From NCBI RefSeq assembly GCF_016462705.1, contig NZ_JAEMSS010000003.1, forward strand, positions 1-54,718: 54,718 nucleotides of DNA, read 5' to 3'. The stretch comes from Nocardioides sp. GTDB lineage: Bacteria; Actinomycetota; Actinomycetes; Propionibacteriales; Nocardioidaceae. A program made the translations under genes and the position numbers. Numbering within the stretch: position 1 is the stretch's first letter; each line of letters opens with the position of its first letter. Of this stretch, positions 27,285 to 36,628 are shown one piece after another. Below the pieces are notes generated by a model. The model saw only the letters and a list, made by a program, of their open reading frames with translations, was not told the origin of the DNA and did not search any database.

Positions 27285-28192
27285 CTCCTGACCTGGGCCG
27301 CCTCGCCGTCCTGGCGGGGCGGTCCTGGTCGGTCACCGAGCTGCCGGGCGGGCTGACCAACCGCAACCTGAGGGTGACCACGACCGACGAGGGCGAGCCC
27401 CTCGACCTCGTGGTGCGCTGCTCGCAGGGGGACCCCGGGCTGCTCGGGATCGACCGGGACGCCGAGCACCTCAACACCGTCGTCGCGGCCGGCGCGGGTG
27501 TCGGCCCGGGGGTCGTGGAGTACCGGCCGGACCTGGGGATGCTGGTGATCGAGTTCCTCCCGGGGCACCCGCTGGTGAACGACTCGTTCCGCGATGCCGC
27601 CGTGCTGGCGAGGTCCGCCGAGGCATGCCGGCGGCTGCACGCCGGTGGCCGGTTCACCAACCACTTCGACATGTTCGAGCGCCAGGCGGGCTACCTGGCC
27701 GTCGTGAGGGAGCGCGGGTTCGCCCTGCCGGCGACGTACGACGACCACGCCGACGCCTGGGAGGCGGTGCGCCGGGCACTGCTGACCGACCCGCGGCCGA
27801 CCGTGCCCTGCAACAACGACCTGCTGGCCGCCAACTTCATCGACGACGACGACCAGGTCTGGCTCATCGACTACGAATACTCCGGGAACAACGACGCCTG
27901 CTTCGAGCTCGGCAACACCTCGACGGAGTGCGACTTCACCCCGGAGCAGACCGAGGCCTACACCGAGGCCTACTTCGGCAGCCCGACCGCCGCGGACCTG
28001 GCCCGGGTGCGGCTGCAGGCGCTCTGCAGCCAGTACGGATGGTCTCTGTGGGGCTTCATCCAGGCCGCCACGAGCCCGATGGACTTCGACTTCCACGGCT
28101 GGGGCATGGAGCGGTTCGACAAGGCCGAGGCAACGTTCCGGGGGCCGGAGCTCGACCGGCTGCTGAGGGAGGTGGCGGGCACCGGTGGCTGA
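27281..28192 (+). CDS. Choline/ethanolamine kinase-like (APH family) phosphotransferase
   Basis: VTELPGGLTNRNLRVTT; CNNDLLAANFIDDDDQVWLIDYEYSGNNDACFELGNTSTE. Confidence 0.83.
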   Translation: MTPDLGRLAVLAGRSWSVTELPGGLTNRNLRVTTTDEGEPLDLVVRCSQGDPGLLGIDRDAEHLNTVVAAGAGVGPGVVEYRPDLGMLVIEFLPGHPLVNDSFRDAAVLARSAEACRRLHAGGRFTNHFDMFERQAGYLAVVRERGFALPATYDDHADAWEAVRRALLTDPRPTVPCNNDLLAANFIDDDDQVWLIDYEYSGNNDACFELGNTSTECDFTPEQTEAYTEAYFGSPTAADLARVRLQALCSQYGWSLWGFIQAATSPMDFDFHGWGMERFDKAEATFRGPELDRLLREVAGTGG

Positions 28193-30617
28193 CGTTCCCG
28201 CACGCGCCCAGGTCGTCGTCGTCGGCGGGGGAGTCGTCGGCTGCTCGGTGGCGTACCACCTCACCAAGCTGGGCTGGACCGACGTGCTGCTCCTGGAGCA
28301 GGGCCACCTCACCGGTGGGACGACCTGGCACGCCGCCGGCCTCGTCGGACCGCTGCGGGCCAGCGAGAGCGGCACCCGTCTCGTGCAGTACTCCGCGGAG
28401 CTCTACGCCTCCCTCGAAGCCGAGACCGGCCTGGCGACCGGCTACCGCAACGTCGGCGGGGTCATCGTCGCCCGCACCGAGGACCGGATGGTCCAGCTCC
28501 GGCGCACGGCCGCCAACGCGGCGGCGTACGACCTGGAGTGCGAGCTCATCTCGCCGAAGCGGGCGCAGGAGCTCTGGCCGCCGATGCAGGTCGAGGACCT
28601 GCTGGGCGCCATCTGGCTCCCGGGTGACGGCAAGGTCAACCCGACCGACCTGACCCAGTCGCTGGCCAAGGGCGCCCGGCTGGGTGGCGCGACAGTCCGG
28701 GAACAGGTGCGGGTCACCGGGTTCGAGGTGGACACCGGTGGCCGCCGACCGCGGGTCACCGCGGTCCGGACCGACCACGGCGACGTCGAGTGCGAGGTCG
28801 TCGTCAACTGCGCCGGCCAGTGGGCCCACGCCGTGGGTCTGCTCCTGGGCACGACGGTGCCGCTGCACTCAGCCGAGCACTTCTACGTCGTCACCGAGGC
28901 GGTCGAGGGCACCCACCCGGACCTCCCGATCATGCGTGACCCGGATGGCTGGACGTACTTCAAGGAGGAGGTCGGCGGCCTGGTCGTCGGCGGGTTCGAG
29001 CCGGAGGCGAAGCCCTGGCGCGCACCGGACGACCTGCCGCACCCCTTCGAGTTCCAGCTGCTCGAGGAGGACTGGGAGCACTTCTCGGTGCTGATGGACG
29101 AGGCGCTGCACCGGGTCCCGGCGCTTGCCGAGACCGGCATCCGCAAGTTCTACAACGGCCCGGAGTCGTTCACCCCGGACAACCAGTTCCTCCTCGGCCG
29201 CACTCCCGAGGTCGAGAACGCCTTCATCGGCGCCGGCTTCAACTCCGTCGGCATCGCGTCCGCCGGCGGCGCCGGCCGGGCCCTGGCGGAGTGGATCGTG
29301 GCAGGGGAACCGACGGGGGACCTCGTGGGCGTCGACATCCGCCGGTTCGCGCCGTTCCACGCCGACCGCTCGTTCCTGCGGGACCGGGTGGCCGAGGTCC
29401 TCGGGCTCCACTACGCGGTGCCGTGGCCCAACCTCGAGGTGGCGACCGCCCGCGACGTACGCCGGAGCCCGCTGCACGACCGGCTGGCGGAGGCCGGGGC
29501 GGTCTTCGGCTCCAAGATGGGCTGGGAGCGGCCCAACGTCTTCGCGCCGACCCCCGGCGCCGAGCTCGACTACAGCTGGGCCAAGCCGTCTTGGCTCGAG
29601 TGGTCGGTCGCCGAGCAGCTCGCCTGCCGGTCCGGCGTGGCGGTGTTCGACCAGACCTCGTTCTCCAAGTACGTCGTCGACGGGCCGGACGCGCTCGCCG
29701 CCCTGCAGTGGGTGTGCGCGGCCGACGTCGACGTCGCGGTGGGCCGGAGCGTCTACACGCCGTTCCTCAACGAGCGCGGCACCTACGAAGCCGACGTGAC
29801 CGTGACCCGCACGGCCCCGGACGCGTTCCTGGTGCTGTCGAGCTCGGCGACGACGGTGCGCGACCTGGACTGGATCCGTCGGCACACGCCCGTTGAGGCG
29901 CTCGACGTGACGGGGGACTACACGGTGCTCGGCGTCATGGGTCCGTCGTCCCGCGACCTGCTCGGCCTGCTGAGCGACGACGACCTGTCGGAGGAGGGCT
30001 TCCCGTTCGCCACCAGCCGGGAGATCGACCTCGTCCCGGCACGCGTGCGCGCGACCCGGATGACCTACGTCGGCGAGCTCGGCTGGGAGCTCCTCGTGCC
30101 GACCACCGACGCGGGGGAGGTGTACGCCGCCCTGATGACCGCCGGGAAGACGCTCGGCGTGGCCAACGCGGGCTACTACACGATCGAGTCGATGCGCCTG
30201 GAGAAGGGCTACCGCGCGTTCGCCCGCGAGCTGACGCCCGACTTCGGACCGGTCGAGGCCGGCCTCCTGTTCGCGACCGGGCTCAAGACGGACAAGGACT
30301 TCCTCGGCCGCGCGGCTCTCGAGGCGCACCGCGAGGAGCTCGCAGCGGGCGGGCCTCGGCGGCGACTCGTGTCCTTCGTGCTCGACGACCCCGAGCCGAT
30401 GCTCTGGGGCGGCGAGCTGCTGCTCCGTGACGGCGAGCCGGCGGGGCAGGTCACCAGCGCGGCCTGGGGGGCGACCGTCGGGGCCGCGGTCGGGCTGGCC
30501 TACCTGAGGGCGGCCGCTCCGGTGACCGCCGCATCGCTGGCGGGGGCACGCTTCGAGGTCGACGTCGCCGGCCGTCGGCACGCCGTGCAGGTCTCCCTGA
30601 GAGCCCCGCTGGCCTGA
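28185..30617 (+). CDS. FAD-dependent oxidoreductase with GcvT-like C-terminus (dimethylglycine/sarcosine dehydrogenase family)
   Basis: AQVVVVGGGVVGCSVAYHLTKLGWTDVLLLEQGHLTGGTTWHAAGLVG; C-terminal aminomethyltransferase-like region ...VANAGYYTIESMRLEKGYRAFARELTPD. Confidence 0.92.
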   Translation: MADVPARAQVVVVGGGVVGCSVAYHLTKLGWTDVLLLEQGHLTGGTTWHAAGLVGPLRASESGTRLVQYSAELYASLEAETGLATGYRNVGGVIVARTEDRMVQLRRTAANAAAYDLECELISPKRAQELWPPMQVEDLLGAIWLPGDGKVNPTDLTQSLAKGARLGGATVREQVRVTGFEVDTGGRRPRVTAVRTDHGDVECEVVVNCAGQWAHAVGLLLGTTVPLHSAEHFYVVTEAVEGTHPDLPIMRDPDGWTYFKEEVGGLVVGGFEPEAKPWRAPDDLPHPFEFQLLEEDWEHFSVLMDEALHRVPALAETGIRKFYNGPESFTPDNQFLLGRTPEVENAFIGAGFNSVGIASAGGAGRALAEWIVAGEPTGDLVGVDIRRFAPFHADRSFLRDRVAEVLGLHYAVPWPNLEVATARDVRRSPLHDRLAEAGAVFGSKMGWERPNVFAPTPGAELDYSWAKPSWLEWSVAEQLACRSGVAVFDQTSFSKYVVDGPDALAALQWVCAADVDVAVGRSVYTPFLNERGTYEADVTVTRTAPDAFLVLSSSATTVRDLDWIRRHTPVEALDVTGDYTVLGVMGPSSRDLLGLLSDDDLSEEGFPFATSREIDLVPARVRATRMTYVGELGWELLVPTTDAGEVYAALMTAGKTLGVANAGYYTIESMRLEKGYRAFARELTPDFGPVEAGLLFATGLKTDKDFLGRAALEAHREELAAGGPRRRLVSFVLDDPEPMLWGGELLLRDGEPAGQVTSAAWGATVGAAVGLAYLRAAAPVTAASLAGARFEVDVAGRRHAVQVSLRAPLA

Positions 30618-30640
30618 TCGAGGCGGGATACCCTGACGCC

Positions 30641-31786
30641 GTGGTGGAGACTCGGGCCACCCACGGAGGGGTGACGGGCTACGTCAGCGGTCGCGTGCGC
30701 AGCTGGCGCACCGGCTCGCGCGAGTCCCAGCTCTACGCCCTGGTCGTGCTCCTCGTCGGCATCAGCGTGTCCTTCGTGGTCTCGCTGGCCGCCCCGGCGT
30801 GGATGCCGCTGGCGGCGTACTTCGTGTGGCTGCTGGCCGCCATGCTCCTGCTGCGCTTCGAGCCGCTGATGGTGGCCGTCGGCTGGAACACGGTCGCCGT
30901 CATCGTCACGGAGGTCGCCCGGGGGTCCATGACGGGGCAGCGGCTGGTCGCCGTGGCGCTCTACCTGGTGGCGGTCGCGATGGTCGTCTTCCAGGCCAGC
31001 CGGCAGCGAAACGGGTTGCCGGGGCCGCTCAGCGAAGCGCTGCTCGCTGACCTGCGTGGCCGGCTCCAGCGCCAGGGCACGGTCCCTGACCTCCCGTCGG
31101 GGTGGCACTCGCAGACCGCGATGATCGCCTCCGACGGTGCCCACTACGCCGGCGACTTCCTGGTCGCAGACCTCAGTGAGGACCGGCGCCGGCTCGAGGT
31201 GATCCTCGTGGACGTGGTCGGGAAGGGCACGGCGGCCGGACCGGCCGCGCTCCAGTTCGCCGGCGCGCTGGGTGGGCTGATCGGGGCCCTCCCGCCGATC
31301 GACCTGTTCCGTGCCGCCAACGACTTCCTGCTCCGGCAGCCCGAGGACGAGCAGTTCGCCACGGCCGTGCACCTCGTGGTCGACCTCGCCGACGGGACCT
31401 ACGAGATCACCAGCGCCGGTCACCCGCCCGCGCTGCGGTACGACCTGCCCACGCGTGAGTGGGTGATCGACAACGCCCGCGGCACCGCGCTGGGAGTGCT
31501 CACCGACCCTGAGCTGCACCGGACCGACGGCAGGCTGTGCCCCGGCGAGGCCCTGATGTTCTACACCGACGGGGTCGTCGAGTCCCGCACGGCACATCTC
31601 GACGTGGGCATCGCCTGGCTCCAACGCATCGCCCGCGACGCGGTCAGCCGCGGCTTCGCCGGCGCCGCGCAACGGGTGATCGGCCAGGTCGCCCGCGGCG
31701 ACGACGACCGTGCCGTGCTGATCCTCAGCCGGGAGCCCGTCGTCACCCGGGCGGAGCCGGAGGAGTCGAGTACAGCTCGCGGATGA
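30641..31786 (+). CDS. Membrane PP2C/SpoIIE-type Ser/Thr phosphatase
   Basis: AGDFLVADLSEDRRRLEVILVDVVGKGTAAGPAAL; FATAVHLVVDLADGTYEITSAGHPPALRY; LMFYTDGVVESR; N-terminal TM segments. Confidence 0.88.
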   Translation: MVETRATHGGVTGYVSGRVRSWRTGSRESQLYALVVLLVGISVSFVVSLAAPAWMPLAAYFVWLLAAMLLLRFEPLMVAVGWNTVAVIVTEVARGSMTGQRLVAVALYLVAVAMVVFQASRQRNGLPGPLSEALLADLRGRLQRQGTVPDLPSGWHSQTAMIASDGAHYAGDFLVADLSEDRRRLEVILVDVVGKGTAAGPAALQFAGALGGLIGALPPIDLFRAANDFLLRQPEDEQFATAVHLVVDLADGTYEITSAGHPPALRYDLPTREWVIDNARGTALGVLTDPELHRTDGRLCPGEALMFYTDGVVESRTAHLDVGIAWLQRIARDAVSRGFAGAAQRVIGQVARGDDDRAVLILSREPVVTRAEPEESSTARG

Positions 31787-32726
31787 CGTCCTCGATGGCC
31801 GGTTCCTGGATCGACAGGTCCGCCACGTCGTACGCCGCCGCCACGGCCGCCACCACCGGAGCGGCCGACGCGTCCGCGGGGAACGCCAGCCACTGACGCG
31901 GCCCCTCCACCCGCCGCGTGGTGGCACCCGGGACGTCGATGGGCGGTGCCTCGTCGACCAGGTCGACCACGAGCGTCCTGGTCGACCCGCCGCGCTGGTG
32001 CAGCCCGGTCAGGCTGCCGTCGTACACCGCCGTGCCGTGGTCGATGACGATCACCCGGTCGCACAGCGCCTCGATGTCCTGGAGGTCGTGGGTGGTCAGG
32101 ACCAGCGTGGTGGCCCGTTCGGCGTTGAGCGCGCGAAGGAACTCCCGAAGGCGGCCCTTGCTGATCACGTCGAGGCCGATGGTGGGCTCGTCGAGGAACA
32201 GGATCTCCGGGTCGTGCAGGAGCGCCGCCACGATGTCGCCGCGCATCCGCTGCCCGAGGCTGAGCTGCCGGACGGGAGTGTCGAGCAGGTCCTGCAGGTC
32301 GAGCAGCTCGACGAAGCGCCCGAGGTTCTCCCGGTGGCGTGCCGGTCCGGTGCGGTAGATCTTCTGCAGCAGGTCGAAGGAGTCGCGCAACGGGAGGTCC
32401 CACCACAGCGTGGTGCGCTGGCCGAAGACCACGCCGATCCTCCTCGCCAGCTCGACGCGGTCGCGCTGCGGCTCGAGTCCCGCCACCGTGAGCGCGCCCG
32501 ACGTGGGGACCAGGATCCCGGTGAGCATCTTGATCGTCGTCGACTTCCCAGCCCCGTTGGGGCCGATGTAGCCGACCATCTCTCCGGCGTCGATGGTGAA
32601 GGACAGGTCGTGGACCGCCTTCACGGTGTCGGTGGTGCGCCGCAGGCGGCCGATCCTGCGCCGCCGGACGAAGGTGCGGGCGAGGTCCCTGACGTCGATG
32701 AGTGGGTGGTGCACGGGCCGGGTCAT
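31743..32726 (-). CDS. ABC-2 exporter ATP-binding protein
   Basis: GYIGPNGAGKSTTIKMLTGIL; LSLGQRMRGDIVAALLHDPEILFLDEPTIGLD. Confidence 0.93.
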   Translation of the reverse strand: MTRPVHHPLIDVRDLARTFVRRRRIGRLRRTTDTVKAVHDLSFTIDAGEMVGYIGPNGAGKSTTIKMLTGILVPTSGALTVAGLEPQRDRVELARRIGVVFGQRTTLWWDLPLRDSFDLLQKIYRTGPARHRENLGRFVELLDLQDLLDTPVRQLSLGQRMRGDIVAALLHDPEILFLDEPTIGLDVISKGRLREFLRALNAERATTLVLTTHDLQDIEALCDRVIVIDHGTAVYDGSLTGLHQRGGSTRTLVVDLVDEAPPIDVPGATTRRVEGPRQWLAFPADASAAPVVAAVAAAYDVADLSIQEPAIEDVIRELYSTPPAPPG

Positions 32727-33556
32727 CACGATCCTGTCGAGGTGTAGCGGCGGACACCGGCCCGCCAGGTCAGCAGGGCGACTCCCACCATGGCCACCGC
32801 GGCGACGGGCGAGCAGAGCTGCAGCCAGCCGGGCAGCCCGAACGGGTCGTCGCGGCCCAGCAGGTAGAGGCACGGGTACCAGTTCACGAACGCCACCGGC
32901 ACGACGAACGTCAGCGAGCGCATCACCTCGCGCGGGAAGATCGTGAGCGGGTACTGCGTGAGCGTGGCCCCGCCGTAGGTGAACGCGTTGGCGAACTCGG
33001 TCGCGTCCTTGGTGAGGAACTGGATGCACGAGAACGTCACGAACAGCCCGAAGAAGATCGCCCCGCCGGAGACCACCATGACGACCGCGACGCCGACCCG
33101 GGCCGGCGTCCAGTCGACGTACGCCGCCGCCCACGCGAACACGACGGCCGCCTGCGTGATGCGGCCCAGCCGGCGCAGCGTGAACTGGTCCGCGCAGACC
33201 TGGAGCAGCAGGGGCAGTGGCTTGGTGAGCATCTGGTCGAGGCGGCCGGTGCGGATGTACTCGCCGATCCGCTCGACGCTCCCGATCAGCGTGTCCGCGA
33301 TCCCGAGTCCCAGGGACGAGGCGCCATACAGCAGCGCCACCTCGTGCAGCGCGAAGCCGCCGAGCAGGTCGAGCTGGCTGAACATGATCCAGATGGCGAC
33401 CGCGTCGAGACCGGTGATCAGCCCGTTGGCGACCACCAGGGTGACGAAGGAGGTGCGGTAGACCCAGGCCGCGCGCACCCACAGGCCCGCGATCGCGGCG
33501 TACATGCCGACGTGACCGCGCGCGGAGAGCGAGTCCTCAGCCTGGATCTCAGCCAC
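32726..33556 (-). CDS. ABC-2 family permease (DUF990-like)
   Basis: YRTSFVTLVVANGLITGLDAVAIWIMFSQLDLLGGFALHEVALLYGASSLGLGIADTLIGSVERIGEYIRTGRLDQMLTKPLPLLLQV. Confidence 0.85.
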   Translation of the reverse strand: MAEIQAEDSLSARGHVGMYAAIAGLWVRAAWVYRTSFVTLVVANGLITGLDAVAIWIMFSQLDLLGGFALHEVALLYGASSLGLGIADTLIGSVERIGEYIRTGRLDQMLTKPLPLLLQVCADQFTLRRLGRITQAAVVFAWAAAYVDWTPARVGVAVVMVVSGGAIFFGLFVTFSCIQFLTKDATEFANAFTYGGATLTQYPLTIFPREVMRSLTFVVPVAFVNWYPCLYLLGRDDPFGLPGWLQLCSPVAAVAMVGVALLTWRAGVRRYTSTGS

Positions 33557-34349
33557 CTTGGAGCACCACCTTCCGGGTGGCGGCGCGGAGCACCAGTGCG
33601 CAGGCGGCGAGGAGCACGACGATCCACCCCACCTGGAACCCGAGGCGGGCCAGGATGTCGACGCCCTCGTGCCGTCCCAGCCACAGGTCCGCGGGGACCT
33701 GGAGGAACCCGGCGAAGGGCATGGCCTCCGCCACTGTGCCGAGCCAGCCCGGGAACAGGACGAGGGGCAGCGTCATCCCGCTGAAGAACAGCGCGAACCC
33801 CAGCGACAGCACCCGGAGGCCGCTCGAGTCGAGCAACCAGAAGGCGCTGCAGGCGACGAGGAAGCGAACCGTGAAGCTCAGGGTCACGGCGAGCGGGAGG
33901 CTGACCACGAAGGCCAGCGCGTGGAGCGGCGACACGGGCAGCGTGAGGTCGAACAGGAGCAGACCCACCGCCAGAGGTGCCAGTCCCCGGCTGAGCAGGT
34001 GGTACGCGGCTCGGCCGAGGTCCGAGGCGAGGTACCAGCCGATCAGGCCGACCGGCCGGTAGAGGTCGATGGCGACGTCCCCCGTGCGGATCCGCTCGGC
34101 GAGGTCCTCGGTGCTGCCGCCGCCGAACAGCGCGACCGTCATCAGCAGTGCCTGGCCCAGCCAGACGAAGGTCACCGCGTCCACGGCGTCGTAGCCGCCG
34201 GCGTCGGGGTTGGCGGCCCAGAGCGCCAGGTAGGCGTAGGAGTAGATGACGCCGAACACGGAGTTGGTGAAGATCCCGGCCAGGGTCGCCGCCCGATAGG
34301 TGGAGTAGCGGCGGAAGGCCCGCGTCGCGACGGCGACGTGGAGGCTCAC
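33549..34349 (-). CDS. ABC-2 family permease (DUF990-like)
   Basis: VATRAFRRYSTYRAATLAGIFTNSVFGVIYSYAYLALW...STEDLAERIRTGDVAIDLYRPVGLIGWYLASDLGRAAYHLL. Confidence 0.85.
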   Translation of the reverse strand: MSLHVAVATRAFRRYSTYRAATLAGIFTNSVFGVIYSYAYLALWAANPDAGGYDAVDAVTFVWLGQALLMTVALFGGGSTEDLAERIRTGDVAIDLYRPVGLIGWYLASDLGRAAYHLLSRGLAPLAVGLLLFDLTLPVSPLHALAFVVSLPLAVTLSFTVRFLVACSAFWLLDSSGLRVLSLGFALFFSGMTLPLVLFPGWLGTVAEAMPFAGFLQVPADLWLGRHEGVDILARLGFQVGWIVVLLAACALVLRAATRKVVLQGG

Positions 34350-34370
34350 CGGTGGATCACCGGCGAGAGG

Positions 34371-34964
34371 TTACCCGCGCTTCGCCCTGGCCACTAGCAG
34401 CGCGGCGAGGGTGCCGCCCAGGGTGCCGAGGGTCATGTCACCGAGCGTGTCCTCGTACGCCGTCTCGATCTCGGTGCCGTGCCGGATGAACGTGTACCAC
34501 TCACCGATCTCCCAGCCCAGCGCGAGCAGGGACCCGATCCCGGCGACCAGCACCACCCGGGCCCAGGGCGGTCGCACGGCGCCCACGACGAGCAGGCCGA
34601 TCCCGGCGTTGAGGAAGACCCAGTTGACGAAGTGGTTGAGGTCGTCCCACCAGTCGAGGGTGTCGTAGTAGTCGAGGCTGTTGCCGGTCGTGTCGACCAG
34701 GAACCCGAGCATGACCAGGGCGAACGCGAGGTAGGGCACCTCCGCGTCCGGACGCTTCCGCTTGACCGTCAGCCACCAGATCGCCGGGACGAAGAGCATC
34801 ATCACCGGGTACGCCGCCAGCCGGGCACCGAAGGCCTTGTCCTCGAACCGCTCGATCCCCGGGACGAACGTCGCGACCGCCAGCTGGCCGACGGTCAGCG
34901 CCAGGATGAGTGCGGGCAGCCAGATCAGGCTGCGCCTCCCCGTGGACTCCACGGGCCGCATCAT
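34371..34964 (-). CDS. DUF2238/YjdF-like membrane protein
   Basis: FLVDTTGNSLDYYDTLDWWDDLNHFVNWVFLNAGIGLLV...GWEIGEWYTFIRHGTEIETAYEDTLGDMTLGTLGGTLAALL. Confidence 0.75.
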   Translation of the reverse strand: MMRPVESTGRRSLIWLPALILALTVGQLAVATFVPGIERFEDKAFGARLAAYPVMMLFVPAIWWLTVKRKRPDAEVPYLAFALVMLGFLVDTTGNSLDYYDTLDWWDDLNHFVNWVFLNAGIGLLVVGAVRPPWARVVLVAGIGSLLALGWEIGEWYTFIRHGTEIETAYEDTLGDMTLGTLGGTLAALLVARAKRG

Positions 34965-35013
34965 GCCGGGTCCGCCGCTGATCGACTGCACGGGTCCGCC
35001 CTACGCTCACGGC

Positions 35014-35862
35014 ATGACTGACACGACGATGGCGGGCCGCACGGTCCTGGTGACCGGGGCCAGCGACGGGATCGGGGCCGAGACCGCGCGGGTCCTGGCC
35101 CGGAAGGGCGCGACCGTGCTCGTGACCGGGCGCTCGGCCGACAAGCTCCGGCCGGTCGCCCAGGAGGTCGGGACGGAGCCGCTCGTCGCCGACTTCTCCC
35201 GGCTCGACGACGTACGCCGGCTGGCCGCCGAGGTGGGGGAGCGGGTCGAGTCACTGGACGTGCTCATGAACAACGCCGGCGGCACCTTCGCCCCGTCCAG
35301 GACCACCCACGACGGCCACGAGCCCAACTTCCAGATCAACCACCTGGCGCCGTACCTGCTCACCCACCTGCTGCGGCCGCAGCTCGTCGCGGCGGGCTCC
35401 TCGCTCGTCGTGAACACCTCGAGCATCGCCAACCTGGGGGGCAAGATCGTCCTCGACGACCTCGACTACCAGCACCGGCGGTCGATGGAGATGACCGCCT
35501 ACGGCACCGGCAAGCTGATGAACATCCTCTTCACCCGGGGCATCGCTCAGCGCTGGGCAGGCGACGGCATCGTCTCGGTCGCGGTCCACCCGGGCCCGGC
35601 CGGCACCTCGTTCGGGCGCGACTCGTGGTTCGTCGGCCTGCTCTACCGGACGCCGCTCCGGCGCTTCGGCACCATCAGCGTCGCCGACGGCGCGGCCCCG
35701 CTGATCGCCCTCGCCGAACGCGGCCCCGACCCCGAGGTCAACGGGCGCTACTACAGCCGGTTCAAGGTCGACGGACGGGAGAACAAGCAGGCCGGCGACC
35801 AGTCGCTCGTCGACGGGCTGTGGGAGCGGTCGGCCGAGCTCACCGGGCTGACGCTTGTCTGA
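35014..35862 (+). CDS. SDR family NAD(P)-dependent oxidoreductase (retinol dehydrogenase-like)
   Basis: GRTVLVTGASDGIGAETARVLARKGATVLVTGRS; MNNAGGTFAP; FQINHLAPYLLTHLL. Confidence 0.9.
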   Translation: MTDTTMAGRTVLVTGASDGIGAETARVLARKGATVLVTGRSADKLRPVAQEVGTEPLVADFSRLDDVRRLAAEVGERVESLDVLMNNAGGTFAPSRTTHDGHEPNFQINHLAPYLLTHLLRPQLVAAGSSLVVNTSSIANLGGKIVLDDLDYQHRRSMEMTAYGTGKLMNILFTRGIAQRWAGDGIVSVAVHPGPAGTSFGRDSWFVGLLYRTPLRRFGTISVADGAAPLIALAERGPDPEVNGRYYSRFKVDGRENKQAGDQSLVDGLWERSAELTGLTLV

Positions 35863-35866
35863 CCTG

Positions 35867-35898
35867 TCGAATAACGATAGATTCCTGTCGTTGTTCGA
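35867..35898. promoter_or_regulatory. Interrupted inverted repeat upstream of DUF2975/XRE/ABC operon
   Basis: TCGAATAACGATAG-ATTC-CTGTCGTTGTTCGA, 12/14 complementary arms, enclosing a TAGATT -10-like hexamer (35878-35883). Confidence 0.5.
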
Positions 35899-35912
35899 TC
35901 TAAGGAGACGAC

Positions 35913-36419
35913 ATGGGAAATCTCGCCATCCTGGCGCTGCGTGTGGTCATCGCCATCGCCTTCGCCGGCTCGGTGCTCGTCCAGTGCCTGCTCACGCCGC
36001 TCATGTGGCAAGACATGGACGACGCCCGGCCTGAGGTCCGAGTCCCGCTGATCGTGATCTTCGTGCTGGTCATCGTCTGCATGCAGGTGACCGCCGTGTG
36101 CATCTGGCGGCTGCTGACGATGGTCCGCCGGGGCACCGTCTTCTCGCCCGCGGCGTTCCGCTTCGTCGACATCATCGTCGGCGCGATCCTGGCGGCGTCG
36201 GCCCTCACCTTCGGCGTCGCGGTGGTGGCGGCGATCAGCAACCGCACCACCCCCGGTGACGAGGTCGCCCCCGGCGTGGTCGGCCTGATCTGTGGCCTCT
36301 CCCTGGTGATCGCCGGGGTGGCGCTGGTCGTCATGGTCCAGCGCGCGCTCCTGGCCCAGGCGGTGGCCCGCGACGACGAGGCCCGGAGCCTGCAGTCCGA
36401 GCTGGACGAGGTCATCTGA
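35913..36419 (+). CDS. DUF2975 membrane protein
   Basis: Four TM-like segments; next to a small XRE regulator, the usual DUF2975 arrangement. Confidence 0.8.
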   Translation: MGNLAILALRVVIAIAFAGSVLVQCLLTPLMWQDMDDARPEVRVPLIVIFVLVIVCMQVTAVCIWRLLTMVRRGTVFSPAAFRFVDIIVGAILAASALTFGVAVVAAISNRTTPGDEVAPGVVGLICGLSLVIAGVALVVMVQRALLAQAVARDDEARSLQSELDEVI

Positions 36420-36628
36420 TGCCGATCGTGGTCGACATCGACGTGATGCTCGCCAAGCGCAAGATGCCGGTCGGCACCCTGGCGGAGCGGGTCGGGATCA
36501 CGCCGGCGAACCTGGCCGTGCTCAAGAACGGGCGCGCCAAGGCGGTGCGGTTCACGACCCTCGAGGCCCTGTGCGAGGTGCTCGAGTGCCAGCCCGGCGA
36601 CCTGCTCCGATGGGAGCCCGAGGCGTGA
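36419..36628 (+). CDS. Small XRE/Cro-type HTH regulator (YozG-like)
   Basis: MPIVVDIDVMLAKRKMPVGTLAERVGITPANLAVLKNGRAKAVRFTTLEALCEVLECQPGDLLRWEPEA; ATG overlaps DUF2975 stop. Confidence 0.9.
   Translation: MPIVVDIDVMLAKRKMPVGTLAERVGITPANLAVLKNGRAKAVRFTTLEALCEVLECQPGDLLRWEPEA

Noticed and set aside
28869-30581. 570-aa minus-strand ORF
   Set aside because: Antisense to the DMGDH-like gene, which has clear motifs in the sense frame.
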